From: an uncultured Neomegalonema sp.
Lineage (GTDB): Bacteria > Pseudomonadota > Alphaproteobacteria > Rhodobacterales > Rhodobacteraceae
Length of the DNA: 18,646 nucleotides
Assembly (NCBI GenBank): GCA_937944035.1
Contig: CALDZQ010000271.1
Span: 1 to 18,646 of the forward strand
Direction: 5' to 3'
A program made the position numbers and the translations under genes. Each line of letters opens with the position of its first letter. Position 1 is the first letter of the stretch. Below are positions 13,322-18,646 of this stretch, piece after piece. Under the pieces are notes generated by a model. It was not told where the DNA came from and searched no databases. It was given only the letters and a program-made list of their open reading frames with translations.

Positions 13322-15106
13322 ATGTTAAAAAAGAAACTTAATATCGCCTTTTTCACGCCATGTTTACTTGTTGCAGCGCAACACGTAGCGGCGGAACCGC
13401 AACACGCGCTTGCTCTCTATGGTGAACCCGCACTGAAAATTGGCTTCGAATCGCTGCCTTATGCAGCGCCCGACGCTGTTCAAGGGGGCCGAATCGCCTA
13501 TGGAAAGCGGGGGCGATTCGATTCGCTCAACCCGTTTATCACCAAAGGACGCGCACCTTGGGCGATGAGAACGCACGTATTCGAATCGCTGATGGCACGA
13601 AACTGGGACGAGCCGTTCACGTTATACGGCCTGATTGCCGAGACGGCGGATGTAGCTGACGACCGGATGAGCGTGACGTTTGCCTTGAACCCGGATGCCC
13701 GCTTTGCGGATGGCAGTGCGATCACGCCCGATGATGTGATCTTCTCGATGGAGATATTGCGCGATTCGGGGCGGCCCAATTTCGGCACGTATTATCGACG
13801 GGTGGCGGCGGCAGAGGGTGTCGGCAAGCGAAGTGTGCGGTTCAGCTTTAAGCGGCCGGAGCGGGAGTTGCCGCTGCTGCTGGGCCTGATGCCGATCCTG
13901 TCGCGGGCGGACTGGGCGGGGAAGGAGTTTGCGGAGACAACGCTGACGCCGCCGATGGGGTCCGGCCCTTACGAGATCGTCGCGGTGGAGCGCGCCGAGC
14001 GGCTGACGCTCAAGCGCCGGACCGATTACTGGGGCGCGGCCCTGCCCGTGAATCGCGGAGTTCATAACTTTGATGAGGTCGCGTTCGTGTATTTCCGCGA
14101 CGGCAATGCGCTGTGGGAGGCGTTTAAAGCCGGGCTTATCGATGTGCGGCAGGAGGATGATCCGAACCGCTGGGCGGACGGCTATGATTTTCCGGCGGCG
14201 CGGGACGGGTTGATCGAGCGGGGTACGCTGGCGCATGGCAGGCCGACGGGGATGCACGGGTTTACCTTCAATACCCGCAAGCCGATCTTCGCCGACCGCA
14301 AGGTGCGAGAGGCGCTGACCCACGCGTTTGATTTCGAGTGGATAAACACGGCGCTGAACCGAGGGGCATATCAGCGGATCACCAGTTATTTCGGCAACTC
14401 AACGCTGGGCTTTGAAGGCGAGGCGAAGGGGATCGAGCGCGAACTGCTGCTGCCTTTCGCCGACTCACTGCCCGCAGGAACACTCGACGCGGGCTATACG
14501 CCGCCGGTATCGGCTGGAGACGGCCGTAACAGGGCGAACCTGCGCAAGGCTGCCGATTTGCTGCGCGCGGCGGGCTGGACGGTGCGGGACGGGGTATTGC
14601 GCAATGAAGACGGCGCGCGATTCGCTTTTGAAATCCTGCTCAATTCCGGCAAGGACGAGCGAATCGCCGCCAACTTCGCCACCTCGCTGCGGCGGCTTGG
14701 CATTGATGTGCGGCTGAGGCTGGTTGAAAGCGCGCAATATCAGGCGCGACTCACCACCTATGACTTCGATATGATTCTGCGCCGCTGGGGGTTGTCGCTG
14801 TCACCGGGGGCGGAGCAGAGGTTCTATTTCGGCGCGCAGGGAATCGCCGAACACGGGACGCGTAACTATATGGGCGCGAAAAACCCGGCGATTGATGCGA
14901 TGATAGAAAAAATATCCGGTACGGATGATGAGGAGATTTACCACGCCGCGATCCGCGCGCTGGACCGTGTGTTGACCGCAGAGCGCTACGTAATTCCGCT
15001 TTGGTTTGAAGGTGTTGAGCGCTTTTCTTGGTGGAAACCGTTAAAAAAGCCTGACCGAACAGCATTGTACGGATACCGCCCCGAAGTATGGTGGATAGAC
15101 GATTAA
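13322..15106 (+). CDS. Family 5 extracellular solute-binding protein (YejA/oligopeptide-type)
   Basis: A 594-residue periplasmic substrate-binding component of a peptide/nickel-type ABC importer. A signal peptide ends near HVAA (residue 24), with cleavage before EPQ. The SBP_bac_5 domain spans most of the chain: GGRIAYGKRGRFDSLNPF (about 57-74), SVTFALNPDARFADGSAIT with DDVIFSM (about 119-144), the SGPYEIV segment, a FTFNTRKPIFADRKVREAL stretch (about 316-334) and the terminal GYRPEVWW. Length and ending match the YejA subgroup rather than OppA. No permease or ATPase gene follows; the next genes are on the opposite strand, so it is an orphan here. The Shine-Dalgarno match before ATG 13322 is poor and the leader is AT-rich. 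Ligand unknown; peptides are the family expectation. Confidence 0.92.
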   Translation: MLKKKLNIAFFTPCLLVAAQHVAAEPQHALALYGEPALKIGFESLPYAAPDAVQGGRIAYGKRGRFDSLNPFITKGRAPWAMRTHVFESLMARNWDEPFTLYGLIAETADVADDRMSVTFALNPDARFADGSAITPDDVIFSMEILRDSGRPNFGTYYRRVAAAEGVGKRSVRFSFKRPERELPLLLGLMPILSRADWAGKEFAETTLTPPMGSGPYEIVAVERAERLTLKRRTDYWGAALPVNRGVHNFDEVAFVYFRDGNALWEAFKAGLIDVRQEDDPNRWADGYDFPAARDGLIERGTLAHGRPTGMHGFTFNTRKPIFADRKVREALTHAFDFEWINTALNRGAYQRITSYFGNSTLGFEGEAKGIERELLLPFADSLPAGTLDAGYTPPVSAGDGRNRANLRKAADLLRAAGWTVRDGVLRNEDGARFAFEILLNSGKDERIAANFATSLRRLGIDVRLRLVESAQYQARLTTYDFDMILRRWGLSLSPGAEQRFYFGAQGIAEHGTRNYMGAKNPAIDAMIEKISGTDDEEIYHAAIRALDRVLTAERYVIPLWFEGVERFSWWKPLKKPDRTALYGYRPEVWWIDD

Positions 15107-15137
15107 TTATAAAAACCTTGGTTAATCGTTTGCTTTG

Positions 15138-15153
15138 GTAAGTCTTTATTAAC
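15138..15153 (+). promoter_or_regulatory. Near-consensus CtrA-type box
   Basis: GTAA-N7-TTAAC differs from the alphaproteobacterial CtrA consensus TTAA-N7-TTAAC at one base. It stands just upstream of the structured segment starting near 15175. Chance occurrence in this AT-rich stretch is quite possible. Confidence 0.25.
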
Positions 15154-15174
15154 TCCGTTCGGGCAAATTCATAG

Positions 15175-15290
15175 CCATCGATGAAGTCCCCCAAACAAGA
15201 CTTCTATCGGCCGTAGAACATCTTCTCTGTCCCGAAGATATTCGCCAAGCGGCACCCGAAAACCCGTGCTCCCCCGGCACGGGTTTTCTT
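15175..15290 (+). ncRNA. Structured segment: three consecutive hairpins, candidate sRNA or 3' UTR
   Basis: Hairpin 1 pairs GATGAAGTC (15180-15188) with GACTTCTATC (15199-15208). Hairpin 2 pairs GAACATCTTC (15216-15225) with GAAGATATTC (15234-15243), one mismatch. Hairpin 3 is the terminator at 15259-15287. The three loops are C-rich (CCCCC, GTCCC, TCCCCC), like the C-rich loops of anti-Shine-Dalgarno sRNAs such as CcsR in Rhodobacter. It could be an independent sRNA or a processed 3' UTR of the preceding gene. I assign no family. Confidence 0.4.
15259..15290. terminator. Bidirectional intrinsic terminator
   Basis: AAAACCCGTGC and GCACGGGTTTT form an 11-pair stem with a 7-base loop. The T-run on the plus strand continues as TTTTCTT; on the minus strand the mirrored A-run gives TTTT. 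It can end the plus-strand transcript from the solute-binding protein gene and the minus-strand transcript from grxD. Confidence 0.88.
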
Positions 15291-15327
15291 ACGTTCAGGC
15301 ATTGGATTCTGCGCCAATAGGCAAATG

Positions 15328-15372
15328 CCCTCGCCCCGGCCCTCTCCCGAAGGGAGAGGAGGAAGACAGGGC
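15328..15372. repeat. REP-like palindromic element
   Basis: CCTCTCCC-GAA-GGGAGAGG (15341-15359) is a perfect 8-base stem, preceded by a CCCTCGCCCCGG shoulder. This core and shoulder are familiar as dispersed extragenic palindromes in many proteobacterial genomes. It lies just after the grxD stop on the minus strand. Only one copy is in the window. Confidence 0.55.
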
Positions 15373-15376
15373 GGTA

Positions 15377-15748
15377 TCAGCCGTTGTTCGATTCGCGGAT
15401 CTTTGCGGCGGCTTCTTTGTCGAAGGTGACGCCTTTTTCGGCCAGCATCGTGTCCAGCTCACCGGACATCGTCATCTCGGTAACAATGTCACAGCCGCCG
15501 ACGAATTCGCCTTTGACGTAGAGCTGGGGCGTGGTGGGCCAGTTGGTAAAGTCCTTGATGCCCTGACGCATTTCGTCGCTTTCGAGCACGTTCACGTCTT
15601 GGTACGTGACGCCCATGTAGCCGAGGATCTGGCTGACGCGGCTGGAGAAGCCGCATTGGGGGAAGTCTTTATTGCCCTTCATGAACAGGACCACGTCGTT
15701 GGTGTCGACGGTCTGTTTAATTTGGTCGAGAATGGCTTGGTCGCTCAT
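15377..15748 (-). CDS. grxD: CGFS-type monothiol glutaredoxin
   Basis: A 123-residue cytoplasmic Grx4-type protein that binds and transfers [2Fe-2S] clusters with glutathione and partners with BolA proteins. Signature residues are Lys24 (FMKG), Cys32 in QCGFS (31-35), WPTTPQ (70-75) and GGCD (84-87). It carries about 15 residues beyond the usual end (EKGVTFDKEAAAKIRESNNG). ATG 15748 has AAGGAAAA upstream. The frame is open to 15862, but that part overlaps the small membrane protein gene. The bolA-small protein-grxD order on one strand fits the known BolA-Grx complex. Confidence 0.96.
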   Translation of the reverse strand: MSDQAILDQIKQTVDTNDVVLFMKGNKDFPQCGFSSRVSQILGYMGVTYQDVNVLESDEMRQGIKDFTNWPTTPQLYVKGEFVGGCDIVTEMTMSGELDTMLAEKGVTFDKEAAAKIRESNNG

Positions 15749-15758
15749 GTCGTTTTCC

Positions 15759-15989
15759 TTACTTATGGTCGTCTGACCAGATTTTCGCGTATTCTTGGCT
15801 GTCGGACGGGACGCTCCAGACGGTGGCGTGGCCGCCGCGTCCGGATTGCATTTCCGCCCCAAGGATGTGGGGGTCGCCCTTACCGTTGGGGCGCGCGCGC
15901 AGGGATTTGGGGCTGATGAGCCAAATCACGCCGAACAGGCCCGCAAAGCCGGCCACGAACAGGATAATGGCGTAGATCGCGCCCGTCAT
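15759..15989 (-). CDS. Small single-TM membrane protein between bolA and grxD
   Basis: A 76-residue protein I cannot assign to a named family. One hydrophobic segment at about 5-26 (YAIILFVAGFAGLFGVIWLI) is followed by a basic SPKSLRARP stretch, predicting N-out/C-in anchoring, and a polar tail of about 45 residues. The ATG overlaps the bolA TGA (TGATG, 15987-15991), indicating translational coupling; a GTG one codon earlier is the alternative. It ends 10 bases before the grxD start. Its position suggests a role linked to BolA-Grx iron-sulfur function at the membrane, which is inference only. Confidence 0.75.
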   Translation of the reverse strand: MTGAIYAIILFVAGFAGLFGVIWLISPKSLRARPNGKGDPHILGAEMQSGRGGHATVWSVPSDSQEYAKIWSDDHK

Positions 15990-16231
15990 CACTCAGGCAC
16001 GCCGGTTTGCAGGGCCAGCGCGTGAAGCTCGCCCGCCGCGCCGTCCATCTTACCCTTGAGTGCCGCATAGACAGCCTGATGCTGCTGTACCCGGTTCTTG
16101 CCCGCGAACGAGAGATCGAGAACGGTGGCCGCGTAGTGATTGCCGTCCCCCGCGAGGTCACGGATCTCAACGGTGGCATCGGGGAACGACTCCTTGATGA
16201 GCGTTTCGATAGCAGCGGCTTCCATAGGCAT
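15989..16231 (-). CDS. bolA: BolA family protein
   Basis: An 80-residue cytoplasmic protein with the BolA fold (class II KH-like). FPDATVEIRDLAGDGNHYAATV, the RVQQHQAVY segment and LHALALQT are the family landmarks, with His32, His51 and His70 as candidate metal or cluster ligands. BolA proteins form [2Fe-2S]-bridged heterodimers with CGFS glutaredoxins, and one is encoded two genes downstream. GGAG lies 8 bases before ATG 16231; an internal ATG two codons in has worse spacing. The short form resembles the BolA2/IbaG-like branch, so the symbol is used loosely. Confidence 0.93.
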   Translation of the reverse strand: MPMEAAAIETLIKESFPDATVEIRDLAGDGNHYAATVLDLSFAGKNRVQQHQAVYAALKGKMDGAAGELHALALQTGVPE

Positions 16232-16547
16232 GGGCGGGTCTCCGGGTGGTGTGCGTTAGCACTGTCTTACCCTGACTTGCCATGCGTATCCAGAGGTGTT
16301 GGAAGCGGCGTTGAATGGCCATCACATGTTCGTGAGATCAGGGCACGACATGATGACGATCAAGAAAACGGAGGCAAAATCGTTCAAAAACCCTGATTAG
16401 TTGAAAATACAAAGTACACATCTTAAAAAAATCGATTAATTTTATTTGTTTACTTCATAAGACGCTCGTACATCGAACTATTTTAGTCAATTTTAATAAT
16501 CTTACACTAGATTATCCACATCGTTAATTTTAGAGATGAGATTTAAA
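16232..16547. other. Divergent intergenic region between bolA and the tadG-like gene
   Basis: About 316 bases, GC-rich near bolA and AT-rich near the pilus-type gene. It contains a bulged inverted repeat around 16322-16355 (CATCACATG... with CACGACATGATG), a 16-codon frame at 16350-16400 that I do not trust as a gene, and a promoter-like pair at 16401-16429. Nothing else is evident. Confidence 0.5.
16401..16429 (+). promoter_or_regulatory. Possible sigma70-type promoter for the tadG-tadE pair
   Basis: TTGAAA and TAAAAA are separated by 17 bases in an AT-rich stretch, leaving a leader of about 110 bases. A second pair, TTGTTT-N17-TACATC, lies some 45 bases downstream. Both are by-eye matches. 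Confidence 0.3.
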
Positions 16548-17816
16548 ATGGATAGCATTACACGATTTCTTTCTAAAAAAGATGGCAGCGTTGCAATCAT
16601 TGGCGCGTTCACTTTGCCGGTCATAGCAGGATTTTTCGGAATTGGACTTGAAGTCGGGATGTGGCAATCGGCCCGTTCTGATCTGCAAGCCGCCGTCGAC
16701 GCGACCGCCAGGGCAAGCGCCATTGAGCTGGAAGCGACTAAAGATAAAAGCAAAGCGCGCTCGGTCGCTTATGCTGCGGCCATCGTCAATGATCTTGACC
16801 TTTCCAGTCTGAACATCTCGTTCGAGCAACACGGCGATAATGAAGCGGTTGCGGTGAAAGCATCCAGGATCATGCCCAGATTTTTCTCATCCCTTTATAG
16901 CAATTCCGATACACAAGTCGTCACGGCAGCTGCTGCGGCCTATTCCGCTACAGCGAAGATCGGTGCGTGTATTCTGGCCCTTAAGGAAAACGGCATGGGC
17001 ATAGCGCTGGCCGGTACGTCGGATATTATCGCGACAGGGTGTAGCGTCCACTCCAATGCGAAGCGTGTTGACAGTTTCGGGGCTGGCGGCTCGGCGCATG
17101 TGGTGGCGGAATGCCTGACCACGGTCCAAACATCGCAAGTGAATGCAAAAAATTACACGCTGAACACCTGTGACGATATTGAAGACATGGCAGACCCGAT
17201 CGTCGATCCTTATGCCTCTGTCCCGATCCCGACCACGGGCAATGGCGATAGTGCGATTGTCGGGCCTTATATCGACATGACCACGCAGACGTACAAAACC
17301 TCGGCAAACGGCGATGTAATCGGCAGCGGGGTCTATAAGCACGTTCTCATAAACTCGGATACCGTCATTGATGATGGCGCGACGATTGTGATCGATAGCG
17401 GGACGCTGGAGTTCAAAGGCAATAATTCCGCGACCGGCAAGAACGTGACCTTCATTTTCATCGACAGCAAATTGAAAACCGGGTCGCAGTTCGACCTGAA
17501 GCTCCACGCGAAAAGCTCCGGAACCTATGCCGGTCTGATATTCGCGGGCGACCGGAACGCGCATATGGAATATCAGACGATTACCGGCGGCGCGGCGACG
17601 GAACTGGTCGGAGCGATTTATTTTCCGGGTGACTCGCTGAGCATGGTGGGCGGTTCGCAGGCCACAAGCGGTTGCTTCCATGTCATTGCCGCCGAACTTT
17701 CACTCGCCGGTCATGCGGCATTCGGGAATGTCTGCGGCGGCGCCGGGACGAAAACAATCGGAGAAGACTCAGCGGGCGGTATTAAATTCGTGAAACCAAC
17801 TGGAGGTCCGGTATGA
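16548..17816 (+). CDS. TadG-like Flp-pilus assembly protein, short form
   Basis: A 422-residue protein with the TadE/G-type N-terminus: basic residues, then KKDGSVAIIGAFTLPVIAGFFGIGLEVG with a TM segment at about 15-37, and a large periplasmic part. The ACILAL (140-145) and ATGCSVHSN (162-170) motifs and the later GLIFAGDRN, GAIYFPGDSL and CFHVIAAELSLAG segments match TadG-like proteins that have a beta-rich C-terminal region in place of the von Willebrand A domain of full-length TadG. Six Cys are spread through the external part. ATG 16548 has GAGA 6 bases upstream; ATG 16536 would add four residues but lacks a ribosome-binding site. The other Tad genes (flp, tadA-C, rcpA) are not in this window. 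Confidence 0.82.
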   Translation: MDSITRFLSKKDGSVAIIGAFTLPVIAGFFGIGLEVGMWQSARSDLQAAVDATARASAIELEATKDKSKARSVAYAAAIVNDLDLSSLNISFEQHGDNEAVAVKASRIMPRFFSSLYSNSDTQVVTAAAAAYSATAKIGACILALKENGMGIALAGTSDIIATGCSVHSNAKRVDSFGAGGSAHVVAECLTTVQTSQVNAKNYTLNTCDDIEDMADPIVDPYASVPIPTTGNGDSAIVGPYIDMTTQTYKTSANGDVIGSGVYKHVLINSDTVIDDGATIVIDSGTLEFKGNNSATGKNVTFIFIDSKLKTGSQFDLKLHAKSSGTYAGLIFAGDRNAHMEYQTITGGAATELVGAIYFPGDSLSMVGGSQATSGCFHVIAAELSLAGHAAFGNVCGGAGTKTIGEDSAGGIKFVKPTGGPV

Positions 17817-18370
17817 GACAGTCATTTATACTGACACTTTCTGTGATGGAGCGGGCAAAGCAGGCATCCCGGAGCATCGGGCGTTTTCAACGGGGGCGGA
17901 GCGGTTCGATCGCCGTCGAAGGGGCGATGTTCCTGTCGCTGATCTGCTTTGGAGCGATGCAGTTGATCTCGATCAAAAGCACAAGCGACATGCGCAGCCG
18001 GATGGGGGATGCGCTTCATGTTTCGGCGCAGTATATCTCGCAAGGCGGAACCGACCTGTCACGCCTCGAAACGCTGTTCACGCAGAACTATGGCAGCACA
18101 CCGGATTCGATAGATACATCCATCATTTGCGCCGCGCCTCCGGTGACACTTAACGACGGTTCGCTCGACACCGACAAGGAGACTGTCGAAGCATACGCGG
18201 TGTACGGCACAGTAAAAAAGCCGAACGCACAAAAGCCGAATGGCGACTGGGCAAATTGCAGCGAAACGCATCCGTACAGGTTCCTCGACCTGAAAGTCAG
18301 CGATGAAGCGCCGAAGATGCTTAACGAAAAAAGCGAGCTTATGACATCGCGGCTGCGCATCCGGATTTAG
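17813..18370 (+). CDS. TadE-like pseudopilin/pilus assembly protein
   Basis: A 185-residue membrane-anchored protein. After a basic 30-residue leader comes the pseudopilin-like SGSIAVEGAMFLSLICFGAMQL, with Glu36 at the position of the conserved Glu in TadE/Flp-type N-terminal helices and a TM at about 33-53. The external part has no motif I recognise and two cysteines (ICAAPP, NCSETH). The start overlaps the stop of the TadG-like gene by ATGA (17813-17816), so the two are translated together and probably act together. The TadE label rests on the N-terminal helix and on the neighbour. Confidence 0.72.
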   Translation: MRQSFILTLSVMERAKQASRSIGRFQRGRSGSIAVEGAMFLSLICFGAMQLISIKSTSDMRSRMGDALHVSAQYISQGGTDLSRLETLFTQNYGSTPDSIDTSIICAAPPVTLNDGSLDTDKETVEAYAVYGTVKKPNAQKPNGDWANCSETHPYRFLDLKVSDEAPKMLNEKSELMTSRLRIRI

Positions 18371-18423
18371 AGTATTCTGAACGATATAAGGATCATTTCG
18401 GATAGTCTAACTTCTTGTTTATC

Positions 18424-18450
18424 CCGCCTGATCGCCGTTCATTCAGGCGG
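18424..18450 (+). terminator. Possible terminator of the tadG-tadE transcript
   Basis: CCGCCTGA and TCAGGCGG form a perfect 8-base stem with an 11-base loop about 50 bases after the tadE-like stop, followed by an imperfect T-rich stretch (CTTTCATTGTT). The weak T-run lowers confidence. Confidence 0.5.
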
Positions 18451-18608
18451 CTTTCATTGTTAAGAGACACTTTCGGTTTATCATCGTTCCATAAATTTTG
18501 AACAGCCCCCGCGCGCAACCGCCGGAATGCTGACGCCTTATTGTCAGAACTGATTGCGTGATTATGGCGGTCACAGGACATTTGAAGAATTTATACGGAG
18601 ATACTGAC

Positions 18609-18646
18609 ATGGCTCGTAAATTCAAAAACCGCGAAGCACCAAACCC
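18609..18646 (+). CDS. Start of an unidentified gene cut by the window edge
   Basis: ATG 18609 has CGGAG about 8 bases upstream and opens a frame reading MARKFKNREAPN up to the edge. The N-terminus is basic. Twelve residues are too few for a family call. It lies 238 bases after the tadE-like stop, behind a possible terminator, and may not belong to that operon. The preceding gap (18371-18608) shows nothing beyond the hairpin at 18424. Confidence 0.5.
   Translation, partial: MARKFKNREAPN

Larger units (their letters stand above)
15107..15376. other. Gene-free gap of 270 bases between convergent genes
   Basis: It lies between the ends of the solute-binding protein gene (plus) and grxD (minus). 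It holds a CtrA-like box, three hairpins in a row ending in a bidirectional terminator, and a REP-like palindrome. No coding frame is convincing. Confidence 0.6.

Noticed and set aside
13622..14323. 233-residue minus-strand frame opposite the solute-binding protein gene
   Set aside because: Arg/Pro/His-rich composition typical of an antisense shadow of a GC-rich gene; the plus strand encodes clear SBP_bac_5 motifs.
15175..15290. Structured gap considered as 6S RNA, SRP RNA or tmRNA
   Set aside because: A short resemblance to the ATATTCGCCAAGCGG part of E. coli 6S RNA was noticed, but the long bubble architecture and closing stem are absent; no SRP tetraloop or tRNA-like ends are present.
16350..16400. 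16-codon frame (MMTIKKTEAKSFKNPD) upstream of the tadG-like gene
   Set aside because: Too short, no good ribosome-binding site, and it ends just before promoter-like elements, so translation is unlikely.
16887..17681. 264-residue minus-strand frame opposite the tadG-like gene
   Set aside because: No recognisable domain, Arg/His/Asp-rich shadow composition, and the plus strand has TadG-like motifs throughout.

Overview
The window looks like a chromosomal segment of an alphaproteobacterium. The flanking DNA is roughly 55-62% GC. It carries typical core genes of that class: yraN with a BON-domain lipoprotein and gshB, fabA-fabB, coaD with a cyclophilin lipoprotein and queA, bolA with a CGFS glutaredoxin, and a Tad/Flp-pilus-type TadG/TadE pair. 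I could not place it below class level. No tRNA, rRNA, CRISPR array, transposase or phage gene is visible.

Layout from left to right. (1) Positions 1-2094, plus strand: the tail of an unidentified gene, yraN, a double-BON lipoprotein and gshB, closely spaced like an operon. (2) Positions 2253-3436, minus strand: an AT-rich two-gene cassette, with a predicted two-TM, GAF-like protein followed by a 64-residue protein in a TAATG stop-start overlap. It differs sharply in composition from both sides and is the best candidate in the window for a transferred, undescribed system. (3) Positions 3470-6220, minus strand: a PAPS-type sulfotransferase, then fabA and fabB for unsaturated fatty acid synthesis. 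(4) Positions 6247-8850, minus strand: an MFS transporter, mtnA of methylthioadenosine salvage, and a strong intrinsic terminator. (5) Positions 8930-9986, minus strand: a secreted peptidoglycan-binding protein whose repeat region splits into an acidic half and a basic half, ending in a strong terminator. (6) Positions 10145-12981, minus strand: a CBS-pair protein, coaD, a periplasmic cyclophilin lipoprotein and queA, probably one transcription unit. (7) Positions 12982-13321: a gene-free gap with an orphan minus-strand terminator and several hairpins, which may be a small RNA or a transcribed leader. (8) Positions 13322-15106, plus strand: a family 5 (YejA-like) solute-binding protein without its transporter. 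(9) Positions 15107-15376: another gene-free gap, with three consecutive hairpins ending in a bidirectional terminator, then a REP-like palindrome. (10) Positions 15377-16231, minus strand: bolA, a small single-TM protein coupled to it by TGATG, and a CGFS monothiol glutaredoxin, an iron-sulfur/iron-regulation cluster. (11) Positions 16548-18370, plus strand: tadG-like and tadE-like genes overlapping by ATGA, then a possible terminator and the first 12 codons of another gene.

Most of the window is housekeeping sequence. The points most worth following are the AT-rich cassette, the charge-split envelope protein, the two structured non-coding gaps and the small membrane protein between bolA and grxD.
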